Position numbers and translations under genes: made by a program. Positions 30,788 through 39,074 of a stretch of DNA of 64,000 nucleotides are shown piece by piece. The notes under the pieces were generated by a model. It did no database searches, was not told where the DNA came from, and saw nothing but the letters and a program-made list of their open reading frames with translations. The stretch covers positions 62,001-126,000 of the forward strand of contig CAKSHC010000002.1 in assembly GCA_934456365.1 (NCBI GenBank). The letters are read 5' to 3'. Positions within the stretch are counted from its first letter, which is position 1. Every line of letters starts with the position of its first letter. This stretch comes from an uncultured Eubacteriales bacterium. Its GTDB lineage: Bacteria > Bacillota > Clostridia > Oscillospirales > UMGS1783.

Positions 30788-31573
30788 ATGAAATACTTTG
30801 TAGATTACGAAGCCCTTGTATATAATATGCCAGAATGCAATGGTTTTGAGTTTTTGGATCACCAGTTTATTGCGCATCCTGTAACGGCAGAGGATGAAAA
30901 ACTCATCGTGCCAAACAACGATATGTTAAAGGCAAGCTTCTCTTTTCAGGCATGCTGTTTGACATATAGCGACGATCATTCCTCCTATATCACAGCTCAA
31001 AACAAGACTCCATTAGAAATCGCCTGCGATAACACATCGGATGACGAGCTTCGTGATAAAGCCAGTGAAATGGTGCGAAAGCAAATCGAAGCAATGGAGC
31101 AGCACCTAATCCTCACAACCAATTTACACATTTTCTTCCCAGTGGTTAAAATCAATATCCGATCAGAAGATGGTCAGAAATCATTACCTTGTGGATTTAT
31201 GAACAACCGCCCTATGCCATTCAGAAAATGGACATGGATAGCTGAAAACATAAACCTTGAGTGCAGACTACACTTCCATCTGGATAAAGCAAGTTTTGAT
31301 AAGTTTCGACTCCACAAAAGCCGTACGCGGTACAACAGAGCTTTCGATTATTACATTCGCTCATTTTACGAATTTGACCATTCATCCGCGTTCTGTATCC
31401 TCAACCGCTTGCAGCTTTGCTTTTTCCTCATCGGACATTTCCTCGACCACGATTTGCTGAAGCCTGTCGGTGTCGATATTGATGTCGCCGTTAAAAAGAG
31501 CGATAACAGCAACCGCAGGCATTATGACGATGATAATAATTCCGAGGACAATGCCCAGCACTGCCTTGCGTAA
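30788..31573 (+). CDS. Truncated HEPN-like (ApeA-type?) protein with scrambled C-terminus
   Basis: 261 codons. Residues 1 to about 198 look like genuine AT-rich coding sequence: a beta-rich start (MKYFVDYEALVYNMPECNGF), then HKSRTRYNRAFDYYIRSFYE, which resembles the R-x4-R beginning of an ApeA/HEPN-type RNase domain. From about 31380 onward the frame runs antisense through a conjugation-gene fragment (31382-31636), so the last 60 residues are not native and the HEPN domain is cut off early. It has a good promoter and ribosome-binding site, so a truncated product could be made. Probably a defence-type gene disrupted by rearrangement; the domain assignment is tentative. Confidence 0.5.
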   Translation: MKYFVDYEALVYNMPECNGFEFLDHQFIAHPVTAEDEKLIVPNNDMLKASFSFQACCLTYSDDHSSYITAQNKTPLEIACDNTSDDELRDKASEMVRKQIEAMEQHLILTTNLHIFFPVVKINIRSEDGQKSLPCGFMNNRPMPFRKWTWIAENINLECRLHFHLDKASFDKFRLHKSRTRYNRAFDYYIRSFYEFDHSSAFCILNRLQLCFFLIGHFLDHDLLKPVGVDIDVAVKKSDNSNRRHYDDDNNSEDNAQHCLA

Positions 31574-31636
31574 TTTCTTGTCAGAGAGTATGGCAACGGC
31601 TATCTTTTTAAGAGCCGCCGCTACCGTTGCGCTCAT
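31382..31636 (-). pseudogene. N-terminal fragment of an ICE lysozyme-like (CD1108-type) protein
   Basis: 84 residues: MSATVAAALKKIAVAILSDK, then a transmembrane stretch (VLGIVLGIIIIVIMPAVAVI) and INIDTDRLQQIVVEE. This is the membrane-anchored start of the CD1108-family transglycosylase/NlpC-type protein of Tn916-like and CTn2-like ICEs. It overlaps the end of the VirB4 fragment by four bases, the normal ICE gene order, but the hydrolase domains are missing: the sequence switches to the HEPN-like gene near 31380. Confidence 0.65.
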
Positions 31637-31989
31637 CGCCCGCCTGCCTTTCCGAAAATAGCAGCCTTATATTCGGGCGCGATGACTTGGAGGAGATACC
31701 TTTCGTTACCGCAGCGATAGAGGCAAGTGCCTCGTTCGGGATATTTGATGAGCTCAAATTCGCTCGGCTCAACTTGCAGTGCATCCATATATTCTTTAGG
31801 ATTAATCTGTCCGGCATTGAACAGGAACTGATGCGTAGGAATGGAAAACAGCGGCTTTGTGAACTCACGGATGGACGGAATCAAAAAGTCCTCGATGTTC
31901 TGACTTGCTAAGATAACCGAGGAGTCCTTTTTACGCACACGCTTCATGCCCGATGTCGCAGTCGACTTCCATATCTCGGTCGACCGCAA
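31633..31989 (-). pseudogene. C-terminal fragment of a VirB4-type conjugation ATPase
   Basis: About 105 residues after the internal junction: MKRVRKKDSSVILASQNIED, then EFTKPLFSIPTHQFLFNAG, YPERGTCLYRCGNERYLLQV and the end KAAIFGKAGGR. This matches the last part of the TraE/VirB4 ATPase of Clostridia ICEs; the Walker motifs lie in the missing part. Upstream the frame degenerates (residues before MKRVRKK do not fit), marking a deletion junction near 31945. Confidence 0.7.
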
Positions 31990-32260
31990 GCATATCCCTT
32001 GTGAATTCCGGCGTATCCATTTTAGTTATAATGGAGGTCGGACGGTATTCGGCGTTGGTATTGTGTCTGCCGAGCTGCTCACGGATATGCTCGGCAAGCT
32101 GTCCCGACAGAAAATTGCCGCACACTGCTTTGGCCTGCTCATTGATGATGCCGAGATATTTAAGCCCTGCTTTGTAACGGGAGAGGAGCTTGTCATAGGT
32201 CATCTCCTCATTTAATGACGGCTCGAATATACCGTAATCGCCGTACCAATTTGCATACAC
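31931..32260 (-). pseudogene. Fragment of an unidentified ICE-type protein
   Basis: 109 codons. A coherent segment reads NEEMTYDKLLSRYKAGLKYL, then EHIREQLGRHNTNAEYRP and TPEFTRDMLAVDRDMEVDC. The end (DIGHEACA) overlaps the VirB4 fragment in another frame and looks like a junction artefact. AT-rich, no good ribosome-binding site, and overlapping its neighbour on the other side. I do not recognise the family. Its position inside the conjugation debris suggests an element-borne gene cut at both ends. Confidence 0.35.
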
Positions 32261-32639
32261 AGCCGTTATTTATATGGTGCTTGCAGCAGCTCCACAGCCT
32301 TTGGTCGGCAGTGAGCAGATACAGTGCCGAAAGCATTGCATAATTTGTCTTGGTGATGTTCTTGGCGGCAAGTGTAAATCTTGCCCGATGCTTTTCATTT
32401 ATATATGTCATTGGTTTCTCCTCGCTTTCTATATATTTGTTGAATCTCTTGCGGAATGGCGGACAGCGTATCTGCCTCATGGTTTCCGCAAGTATTTCCG
32501 TGGGTGTGGCGGTGGTTATTGCGATGAATATCTGCGATTCCGAAAAACGAACACCGACACCTCTCGGCTTGAAGTTCGGGATGGCGGTCATAAACCGTTC
32601 AATTCGGCGGTCATAGGGATTATCTGAAAATATGGTCAT
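32208..32639 (-). CDS. ICE-type hypothetical protein, possibly chimeric
   Basis: 143 codons. Residues 1-75 (RGVGVRFSESQIFIAITTAT, ETMRQIRCPPFRKRFNKYIE) and residues from Met 76 (MTYINEKHRARFTLAAKNIT, MLSALYLLTADQRLW) look like two small element-encoded proteins run together. The second resembles a short hypothetical protein common in Clostridia ICEs. The C-terminus (CVCKLVRRLRYIRAVIK) seems degraded. Function unknown. Expression is doubtful. Confidence 0.35.
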   Translation of the reverse strand: MTIFSDNPYDRRIERFMTAIPNFKPRGVGVRFSESQIFIAITTATPTEILAETMRQIRCPPFRKRFNKYIESEEKPMTYINEKHRARFTLAAKNITKTNYAMLSALYLLTADQRLWSCCKHHINNGCVCKLVRRLRYIRAVIK

Positions 32640-32660
32640 TATTTTTTTCTCCTGTGAAAT

Positions 32661-32696
32661 AAAAAAAGCCCTCCGGTTTTTGTGTAACCGAAGGGC
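32661..32696 (-). terminator. Terminator of the 214-residue ICE-type gene
   Basis: On the minus strand GCCCTTCGGTTAC and its complement-like CCGGAGGGC form a stem (32668-32696) followed by TTTTTTT (32661-32667), 11 bases after the stop codon. Confidence 0.8.
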
Positions 32697-32707
32697 GATT
32701 GATAGTA

Positions 32708-33352
32708 TTACATATTTTGTTGTGGTGCTGATTCCTGTTCAAAGGTCGGCGGCTCGGCTTCGAGGGAAGGATATGCATATGTGAGTTTTTCTTGGAGCTT
32801 ATCCAGCTGCCGTTCCTGCTCATAGGTCAGTATTTCGCAGTTGGCTTTTGCAAAGTTTACACAGCGATAAAGGTCTGTCGATTCTTTTTCGGAGAAGAGA
32901 CGGGGCTTGCTGACGAGACCGGAACGCACGGCAAAGGCTTCCTTGACATATTCATAGTTCGGTGAGTAATCTCCCCAGAACACCGAGTCGCCACTTTCAT
33001 TCTGCTTCCATGTGCAGAACATAAAGCCGTTCTTTTCACTGTAGGTCGCCGCCAACACGGTATCTCCGAAGGCGGCAAGCTGTCTGTAATCAGAGACGCC
33101 GTCGGCTTTCATCTGCGGTGCGTGTTCATACAGTCCTACATATTCACGCACCGTAGAGATTTCATCCTGAATATCTGCAATTTTACTGCGGTATTCATCC
33201 GAGAGATTTTTGTCGGCATTGCTTAGAAATTGACCGTTGTATTTTATCCGGCATAGGGGGATGCCGTCCGAGGAAACCTCCAGCCATTCGTTGCCGTCCA
33301 TCTTGGTGTCGTACCGAGCCTTGAGGCGCTTGGCTAATTCTTTCTGTAGCAT
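32708..33352 (-). CDS. ICE-associated hypothetical protein
   Basis: 214 residues from ATG 33352, preceded by AAAGGAG nine bases upstream. Soluble, mostly helical: MLQKELAKRLKARYDTKMDG, then ISTVREYVGLYEHAPQMKAD, DTVLAATYSEKNGFMFCTWK and LTYEQERQLDKLQEKLTYAY, with an acidic, Gln-rich tail. The style is that of large accessory ORFs next to conjugation genes in Clostridia ICEs; I do not recognise a domain. It is the best-preserved gene of the debris, with intact start, stop and terminator. Confidence 0.55.
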   Translation of the reverse strand: MLQKELAKRLKARYDTKMDGNEWLEVSSDGIPLCRIKYNGQFLSNADKNLSDEYRSKIADIQDEISTVREYVGLYEHAPQMKADGVSDYRQLAAFGDTVLAATYSEKNGFMFCTWKQNESGDSVFWGDYSPNYEYVKEAFAVRSGLVSKPRLFSEKESTDLYRCVNFAKANCEILTYEQERQLDKLQEKLTYAYPSLEAEPPTFEQESAPQQNM

Positions 33353-33380
33353 ATCTGATTTCTCCTTTTTTGAGGGTAAT

Positions 33381-33412
33381 AAAAAAGCAGATAGATTTTG
33401 ATTTCTATCTGC
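33381..33412 (-). terminator. Orphan terminator upstream of the ICE-type gene
   Basis: GCAGATAGA pairs with TCTATCTGC (33387-33412), followed by TTTTTT on the minus strand (33381-33386). It would end a minus-strand gene that is no longer present, or act with the right tRNA pair. Confidence 0.7.
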
Positions 33413-33521
33413 CTTGCGTATCATTATTCGGTTGTGTGAGAGTTCAAAACCTCTTACAAAGGGAAAATACCTTTTTTATATCTGTCAAAACGGTTCGCTG
33501 AAATTTTGCCGTATAAACGAT

Positions 33522-33548
33522 GAAAACCCCGACAGAATCGGGGTTTTC
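33522..33548 (-). terminator. Terminator of the right tRNA pair
   Basis: ACCCCGA pairs with TCGGGGT around CAGAA; flanking T runs on the minus strand (and on the plus strand). It lies about 30 bases downstream of the right tRNA-fMet copy and is unrelated to the left copy's terminator. Confidence 0.75.
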
Positions 33549-33578
33549 ACGGGCTACATCTATTTTATAGCCCTTTTA

Positions 33579-33654
<76 letters not shown>

Positions 33655-33678
33655 ATATGCGATTGCTCCGGCAAAAGC

Positions 33679-33766
33679 TGGTGCCGGAGACCGGGGTCGA
33701 ACCGGCACGGGCCAAAAGCCCACGAGATTTTAAGTCTCGGGCGTCTGCCTATTCCGCCACTCCGGC
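33679..33766 (-). tRNA. tRNA-Leu (TAA), right copy
   Basis: 88 bases with CCA. Same stems and anticodon loop CTTAAAA as the left copy, with one extra T in the variable-arm loop (GGGCTTTTGGCCC). Fully foldable. Confidence 0.95.
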
Positions 33767-33784
33767 ATCCCGAATGCAAAAGTT

Positions 33785-33813
33785 TTTATAACACTCGGCA
33801 TTCCGGTTGTCAA
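33785..33813 (-). promoter_or_regulatory. Promoter of the right tRNA pair
   Basis: On the minus strand TTGACA (33808-33813), 17-base spacer, TATAAA (33785-33790). The same spacing as the left promoter, with a diverged spacer and a weaker -10. Confidence 0.85.
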
Positions 33814-33840
33814 CCATTTCGGCAAAAAAGTTTTCTCCTT

Positions 33841-34099
33841 ACCAAACCCTCCTCCAAATTGCAACCGCCGCGCCGCAGCACAGGATCCGCTTATTGTGTG
33901 TCGCCGTTTGGAAATGCTTTTGCTCCTTTGCCGGTGGGCCGCAGCAGAGAAGGGCTTTACGGGCAAGGGCGGGCTGCTTTGAGAATTCCTCCTGATGCTT
34001 GACAAAAAAGACAGATTATGTCATGCTATGCTTACAGAACAGTACTCGGCCGCGAACTCCCCTTTCGATAACAAAAGAAGCGGGAAAGGAAAGGAGATC
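33841..34099. other. Intergenic stretch without a gene
   Basis: No supported ORF. It contains a TTGACA at 33999-34004 that may be the -35 of the following lipoprotein gene, but no convincing -10 at 16-18 bases (CATGCT at 34022 is the best). The GC-rich part (33860-33990) shows no repeat or hairpin of note. Confidence 0.4.
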
Positions 34100-35485
34100 A
34101 TGAAAAAGCTGCTTATTTGTTTGACGCTCGTCGGCATCTTCTTGCTGATTTTGCCCTCATGCTCCTTCAAACAGAACGACCATTACGGAGGTGATTCTAT
34201 GGAGTCCGGGTACGGAGGCAATCCCCTGGAGTTTCAAAGCTTTATACTGTCCGAAACGGGCATGACCGCACAAAGAACTGTATACGAGGGATACCGAACA
34301 GAGAACGGCGTTCATCTGGAGTGTTTCATCGAAACCGGCCAGCAGGACGACGAGGCTTGCCGGCATGTTGTCCGCGCCGTTGACGGAGACAGCGCTCTCT
34401 ATCGGGAGATATGCGCCTTGTTCGGAAATTGCCGGATCGATAAATGGGCAGGCTTTCGCGGTACATCCTCTTTGGATGTCCTCGACGGAAGTTCTATGAG
34501 ATTTACGGCTGTTCTGGCGGACGGAACTGAAATAGAGGCGAGCGGAACCAACAGCTTTCCCCCAAACTACCACACCTTTACAAGCGCAGTCAGCCGTCTG
34601 ATCAGATCGGAAAAAATCCGGTCGACCGTATTTGGCGACGGAACCTATGAAATCACGCTGCCGGAAAGCTGGGTGGGAACCGTTACCGCAAGCTTTTCGG
34701 AGGGTCGTGTGGCGTTTTCCGTTGAGCGAACCAACGGCAGTGAGCTCACCTTCTTTATAGTAGACAACGACAGCTACAGCTATTCTTCGCCTTCGTACAG
34801 GGGGAGAGTGGAGGTCGGGCGGCTCGTATCGGGCGAGGACGTCAGATTTATTACGGCGCGCGACAACGATTCCATCGCGTCCTATGCCGACAAGGTCTCT
34901 GAGAATGCTCTTGCGCTTTGGGAAAGCTACGGCAGCGACAAGCTCGCCATCATCAAAAGCTTTCGCGGGGTAAACGGATATACGTTTTATGCCGAGGACG
35001 GAACCATTCTGTATCCCTCGGAGGCAAGGACGCTCGCAGACTCGGCGCAGAGCCTTTGGCGGTCTCTTTACTTTGCAGGGGACTATCCCGGCAGCGCAAA
35101 GCCCGTCGCGATAAAGAGACAGAAGTACCTGCCGATGTTTCCGTCCTACTTCTACATAAATACTCTCGACGAGGTTCGCCTCAAATTTCTTGAGGTTTTT
35201 TCCGAGGAGTTCACCGACAGGACGCTGGCGGGCGCCATCGCGGGGAAAAATCTTGTTGAATATAAGGGCAATGTCTATGTAACTTGCAGGAAAAGCACCG
35301 GGGAAACCGCCCGCAACTGCCGGATGGACAGCATTTGGGACGAGGGCGGCGGAAAATTCACGATCGTAATGGCCGTAAAAATGCCGTCCGCCGATGAGCT
35401 TCTTTATGTTGATTTACCGGTAGGCAAAAATTCCGAGGGGCGGTTTGTGCTTACGGATTATCCTTACTGGGATAAATCCCAATGA
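34100..35485 (+). CDS. Lipoprotein with IseA-like C-terminal region
   Basis: 461 residues. The lipoprotein signal ends LILPS-C (Cys 21). Residues 30-330 are a soluble region with several beta-rich stretches and no family I recognise; part of it may form a fold related to photosystem PsbP/MOG1-like lipoproteins (YEITLPESWVGTVTASF). Residues about 355-460 (YLPMFPSYFYINTLDEVRLKFLEVF in part: INTLDEVRLKFLEVFSEEFT, KNLVEYKGNVYV) resemble IseA/YoeB, the inhibitor of D,L-endopeptidase autolysins, suggesting a role in wall-hydrolase control. AAAGGAGATC precedes ATG 34100; the longer frame from 33995 is not coding. Confidence 0.65.
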   Translation: MKKLLICLTLVGIFLLILPSCSFKQNDHYGGDSMESGYGGNPLEFQSFILSETGMTAQRTVYEGYRTENGVHLECFIETGQQDDEACRHVVRAVDGDSALYREICALFGNCRIDKWAGFRGTSSLDVLDGSSMRFTAVLADGTEIEASGTNSFPPNYHTFTSAVSRLIRSEKIRSTVFGDGTYEITLPESWVGTVTASFSEGRVAFSVERTNGSELTFFIVDNDSYSYSSPSYRGRVEVGRLVSGEDVRFITARDNDSIASYADKVSENALALWESYGSDKLAIIKSFRGVNGYTFYAEDGTILYPSEARTLADSAQSLWRSLYFAGDYPGSAKPVAIKRQKYLPMFPSYFYINTLDEVRLKFLEVFSEEFTDRTLAGAIAGKNLVEYKGNVYVTCRKSTGETARNCRMDSIWDEGGGKFTIVMAVKMPSADELLYVDLPVGKNSEGRFVLTDYPYWDKSQ

Positions 35486-35583
35486 TCTCCTTTCGGCTGA
35501 GCCGTATGCGGCAGAGCACCGTTTGAAGCCCTCTCCGGGTCTGCACGGGCGACGGAGGAGGAATGTCTCCCTTGAGGTGAAGA

Positions 35584-36117
35584 ATGACCTTTATCCGGTA
35601 TTACAGCTCCCCGCTGGGCGGCATTCTGCTGGCGGCGGATGAGTTTGGGCTGACCGGCCTGTGGCTTGACGGAGGAAAAAACCTTGCCGCCAAGCTGCCC
35701 GCCGTATACACAGAAAAAGAAACGCGCATCCTCGCAGAGGCTGAGCGCTGGCTGGATTGTTATTTTTCCGGCAAGGAGCCGGATTTTCTGCCCCCGCTCC
35801 ATCCCATTGGGTCGCCCTTCCGACTGGCCGTTTGGAGCATTCTGCAGCAGATTCCCTATGGGGAAACCACCACCTACGGCGAGATTGCCCGTGAGCTTGC
35901 CCGTCAAAAGGGGCTGCCCCGGATGTCGGCGCAGGCAGTCGGCGGCGCGGTGGGCCACAACGAAATTTCCATCCTCATCCCCTGCCATCGGGTCGTCGGC
36001 TCGAACGGCAGCCTGACCGGCTACGCCGGCGGAATCGAAAAGAAAAGGCGCCTGCTGGAGCTTGAGCGCGCCGATATGAGCCGCTTCTTCGTCCCCCAAA
36101 AAGGAACGGCGCTGTAA
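35584..36117 (+). CDS. ogt: Methylated-DNA--protein-cysteine methyltransferase
   Basis: 177 residues. Repairs O6-alkylguanine by suicide transfer to Cys. N-terminal ribonuclease-like domain (YYSSPLGGILLAADEFGLTG), then the active-site block PCHRVVGSNGSLTGYAGGIE with the reactive Cys near residue 137, preceded by IPYGETTTYGEIA (helix-turn-helix) and VGGAVGHNEISILI (asparagine hinge). GAGGTGAAG precedes the ATG. It lies 98 bases after the lipoprotein gene and ends at a strong terminator. Confidence 0.95.
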   Translation: MTFIRYYSSPLGGILLAADEFGLTGLWLDGGKNLAAKLPAVYTEKETRILAEAERWLDCYFSGKEPDFLPPLHPIGSPFRLAVWSILQQIPYGETTTYGEIARELARQKGLPRMSAQAVGGAVGHNEISILIPCHRVVGSNGSLTGYAGGIEKKRRLLELERADMSRFFVPQKGTAL

Positions 36118-36120
36118 AAA

Positions 36121-36159
36121 ACCCCCGGAGCGGCTTAAGCCGCCCCGGGGGTCTTTTTT
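36121..36159 (+). terminator. Terminator of ogt
   Basis: ACCCCCGG-type stem with inner GCGGCTT/AAGCCGC pairs (36121-36151), followed by CTTTTTT. It separates ogt from the restriction-modification operon. Confidence 0.9.
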
Positions 36160-36203
36160 GCGCAAGCTCACTGCGACTTTTCCCAAATTTCCCCGCGGTT
36201 TGC

Positions 36204-36232
36204 TTGACGATTGCGCCATTCACGGATAAAAT
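36204..36232 (+). promoter_or_regulatory. Promoter of the type I RM operon
   Basis: TTGACG (36204-36209), 17-base spacer, TAAAAT (36227-36232), leaving an untranslated leader of about 70 bases before hsdM. Confidence 0.65.
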
Positions 36233-36308
36233 AGAATTGTAATAGTGTCGAATAATTTCGAAAAAAGGCAATTGCCATCGCCGCGCGCATCAACCGGCGG
36301 GAGGAACC

Positions 36309-37808
36309 ATGATTACAGGCGAACTGAAAAACAAGATCGACAGCCTTTGGGATGTTTTTGCAGCGGGCGGACTGGTAAATCCGCTCGATGTGATCGAACA
36401 GATCACCTATCTTATGTTTATCCGCGATCTTGACGATTCCGATAAGCTCCGCGAAAAAGAAGCTTCCATGCTGGGGCTCCCATTTCAAAGCATCTTCGAG
36501 GGCGAGGTTCAGATCGGCGGGCGCACCATCGATGGCCGGCTGCTTCGATGGAGTGTGTTCCGCGATTTGGAAGCGGCCCAGACCTATTCCATTGTGCAGG
36601 AATGGGTGTTTCCTTTTATCAAAGGCCTTCACGGAAATAAAAGCTGTGCCTATTCCAAATATATGGAAGACGCCATCTTCAAGCTTCCCACCCCGCTTCT
36701 GCTTTCGAAGGTGATCGACGCGCTGGACGAGATCTATCGCCTGATGAGCGAATCGCAGGCAGCGGATGTGCGAGGCGATACCTATGAGTACCTGCTCAGC
36801 AAAATCAGCCAGTCCGGGCTGATCGGCCAGTTCCGCACCCCTCGCCACATCATCCGTATGATGGTGGAGCTGATGGATCCCAAGGCTGACGATGTGATCT
36901 GCGATCCCGCCTGCGGCACTTCCGGCTTCCTTATTTCTGCGGGCGAATATCTGAGAGAAAACCACAAAGAAGAAATCTTCTTTAACCGCCAAAAGAAAGA
37001 CCACTTCATGAACCACATGTTCTTTGGCTACGACATGGACCGAACCATGCTCCGCATCGGCGCCATGAACATGATGACTCATGGCATCGACAACCCCTTT
37101 ATCGAATATCGCGACAGCCTCAGCGACCAGAACCCGGATAAAGAGAAATATTCCCTGATCCTGGCCAATCCGCCCTTCAAGGGCAGCCTGGATGCCGACA
37201 CCGTGGCGGCGGATCTTTTGAAAACCTGCAAAACCAAGAAAACCGAGCTGCTGTTTTTGGCGCTCTTCCTGCGGATGCTGCGCATCGGCGGGCGCTGCGC
37301 CTGCATCGTGCCCGACGGGGTGCTTTTCGGCTCCTCCGCGGCCCACAAGGCCATCCGCAAGGAACTGGTGGAGCAAAACTGGCTGGAAGCCGTGATCTCC
37401 ATGCCCTCCGGCGTGTTCAAGCCTTATGCCGGCGTGTCCACTGCCGTTTTGATCTTCACGAAAACCGGCCGCAGCAGCACCGATCAGGTTTGGTTTTACG
37501 ATATGACAGCAGACGGCTTCTCACTGGACGATAAGCGCACCCCCATGGCCGACAACGATATTCCCGACATCATCGCCCGTTTCCGCAATCCGGAGGCAGA
37601 AAAAGACCGCCAGCGCACGGAAAAATCCTTCTTCGTGCCTAAAGCGGAGATTGTGGAAAACGGCTACGACCTTTCCATCAATAAATACAAGAAAACCGAA
37701 TATAAACCCGTGGACTACCCGCCCACCAGCGAGATTATAGCCCAGCTTCGCTCGCTGGAGAAGGAGATTGGCGAAGCGATGGACGAATTGGAGGAAATGC
37801 TGAAATGA
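36309..37808 (+). CDS. hsdM: Type I restriction-modification methyltransferase subunit HsdM
   Basis: 499 residues. N-terminal HsdM helical domain (KNKIDSLWDVFAAGGLVNPL, ITYLMFIRDLDD), then the N6-adenine methyltransferase domain with DPACGTSGFL (S-adenosylmethionine binding), GYDMDRTMLRIGAMN and the catalytic NPPF (ANPPFKGSLD). C-terminal helices (SEIIAQLRSLEKEIGEAMDE) contact HsdS. GGGAGGAACC precedes the ATG. GC-rich like the chromosome. It overlaps the next small gene by four bases. With HsdS it methylates the host recognition site. Confidence 0.96.
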   Translation: MITGELKNKIDSLWDVFAAGGLVNPLDVIEQITYLMFIRDLDDSDKLREKEASMLGLPFQSIFEGEVQIGGRTIDGRLLRWSVFRDLEAAQTYSIVQEWVFPFIKGLHGNKSCAYSKYMEDAIFKLPTPLLLSKVIDALDEIYRLMSESQAADVRGDTYEYLLSKISQSGLIGQFRTPRHIIRMMVELMDPKADDVICDPACGTSGFLISAGEYLRENHKEEIFFNRQKKDHFMNHMFFGYDMDRTMLRIGAMNMMTHGIDNPFIEYRDSLSDQNPDKEKYSLILANPPFKGSLDADTVAADLLKTCKTKKTELLFLALFLRMLRIGGRCACIVPDGVLFGSSAAHKAIRKELVEQNWLEAVISMPSGVFKPYAGVSTAVLIFTKTGRSSTDQVWFYDMTADGFSLDDKRTPMADNDIPDIIARFRNPEAEKDRQRTEKSFFVPKAEIVENGYDLSINKYKKTEYKPVDYPPTSEIIAQLRSLEKEIGEAMDELEEMLK

Positions 37809-38023
37809 AAAAAGGTGTATATAACTATATTTGCAGCCACCCGGATGCAAATATTCATGATATTGCTTCTGCGGTAAATAGCTCAGAATTGGAAGCCCTA
37901 AAAATCATAAATGATCTTCATGGAGAAGGCTATATCACAATACGTCGAATTATTCCGCTCAGTCCAGAGAATTTTGACAGCTGTCGATACTCTGCGACTG
38001 GTAAGCAATATTCTGATGACTAA
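37805..38023 (+). CDS. Small winged-helix protein inside the RM operon
   Basis: 72 residues. MKKGVYNYICSHPDANIHDI, then ASAVNSSELEALKIINDLHG and EGYITIRRI form a helix-turn-helix plus wing, as in small MarR/FaeA-like DNA-binding proteins. It overlaps the hsdM stop (ATGA) and is followed 24 bases later by hsdS, so it is part of the operon. AT-rich, unlike hsdM. May regulate the operon (a controller-like role) or be a DNA-binding accessory; no direct evidence. Confidence 0.6.
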   Translation: MKKGVYNYICSHPDANIHDIASAVNSSELEALKIINDLHGEGYITIRRIIPLSPENFDSCRYSATGKQYSDD

Positions 38024-38047
38024 ATTCGGATTTGTGGGGGATGGATA

Positions 38048-39070
38048 ATGGTTCGACTAAAAGAAATATGTAATGTGGATTGGGGAAATACCAATCTTAC
38101 AAAAGCAGCTTATACCGAAGGTGGGGAATACCTGGGTGTATCCGCTACCGGATGTGATGGGAAATTTAACTACTATGATTTTGAGGCATATACACCTGTC
38201 ATTTCTGCAATTGGAGCCAACTGCGGTAAAATGTTTTTACCGCCGAAAAATTTCGTTGCAATTAAGAACACTATTACATTAGTTCCACATGATTGCGTTG
38301 ACGGGAAGTACCTTTATTACGCAATGATCAATAATCGCATCCCAAAGCGTGGTGGAGGTCAACCGTTTATAAGTAAAAGTGATACAGAGAACTATGAAAT
38401 TCCATGTCCATCATTATCAACACAGCGGGAAATTATTCGAATTTTCGATATTTTAAGCAGTACAATAAAATCCCGTCAACAGCAGATTCAAAAGCTGGAC
38501 GAGCTGGTCAAATCCCGATTTGTCGAACTGTTCGGAAACCCCGTAAATAATAGTATGGGGTTAAAAACAATACCGCTCGGTAAAGCATGCTGTCTTAAAG
38601 CTGGAATCACTACACCGGCAGACATGATTCACGAGCAGAGCAATAAGTTTTCCGTTCCGTGTTATGGCGGAAATGGAATTCGCGGGTATGTAGAGTCGGC
38701 AACGCAATCTGGTTGTTACCCAATTATCGGACGGCAGGGCGCACTGTGTGGCAATGTTCAATTGGCAACGGGAAGATTCCATGCAACAGAACATGCAGTT
38801 TTAGTAACGCCACTCATCGAAACAAATGTGGTATGGCTTTTCTACTTGCTAAAAATGATGGATCTGTATCGTTTCCATACCGGTGCCGCACAACCTGGTT
38901 TGGCGGTTAAAACCCTGAATACAGTTGATATCCCCATTGCAGATGTTACTATGCAACACCAATTTGCAATCTTCGTCGAACAGGTCGACAAATCGAAGGT
39001 TGTCGCACAAAAAGCATTGGACAAAGCAAAACTGTTGTTTAACGGCCTGATGCAGAAATACTTTGGGTGA
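38048..39070 (+). CDS. hsdS: Type I restriction-modification specificity subunit HsdS
   Basis: 340 residues with two target-recognition domains. TRD1 spans residues 1-130 (VRLKEICNVDWGNT start; GGGQPFISKSDTENYEIPCP end). A central conserved helix follows (about 135-170, QQQIQKLDELVKSRFVELFG). TRD2 is residues about 172-300 (IPLGKACCLKAGITT, then HATEHAVLV and PGLAVKTLNTVDIPI), followed by a C-terminal helix (KALDKAKLLFNGLMQKYFG). The two helices set the spacing of the bipartite site; the site itself cannot be read from sequence. Complete, if somewhat short for the family. AT-rich. No second hsdS or inverted repeats are nearby, so no shuffling system is evident. Confidence 0.93.
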   Translation: MVRLKEICNVDWGNTNLTKAAYTEGGEYLGVSATGCDGKFNYYDFEAYTPVISAIGANCGKMFLPPKNFVAIKNTITLVPHDCVDGKYLYYAMINNRIPKRGGGQPFISKSDTENYEIPCPSLSTQREIIRIFDILSSTIKSRQQQIQKLDELVKSRFVELFGNPVNNSMGLKTIPLGKACCLKAGITTPADMIHEQSNKFSVPCYGGNGIRGYVESATQSGCYPIIGRQGALCGNVQLATGRFHATEHAVLVTPLIETNVVWLFYLLKMMDLYRFHTGAAQPGLAVKTLNTVDIPIADVTMQHQFAIFVEQVDKSKVVAQKALDKAKLLFNGLMQKYFG

Positions 39071-39074
39071 TCGG

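Noticed and set aside
38048..39070. hsdS shuffling (phase-variable type I system)
   Set aside because: Only one hsdS is present, there are no inverted repeats matching its target domains, and no invertase is nearby.
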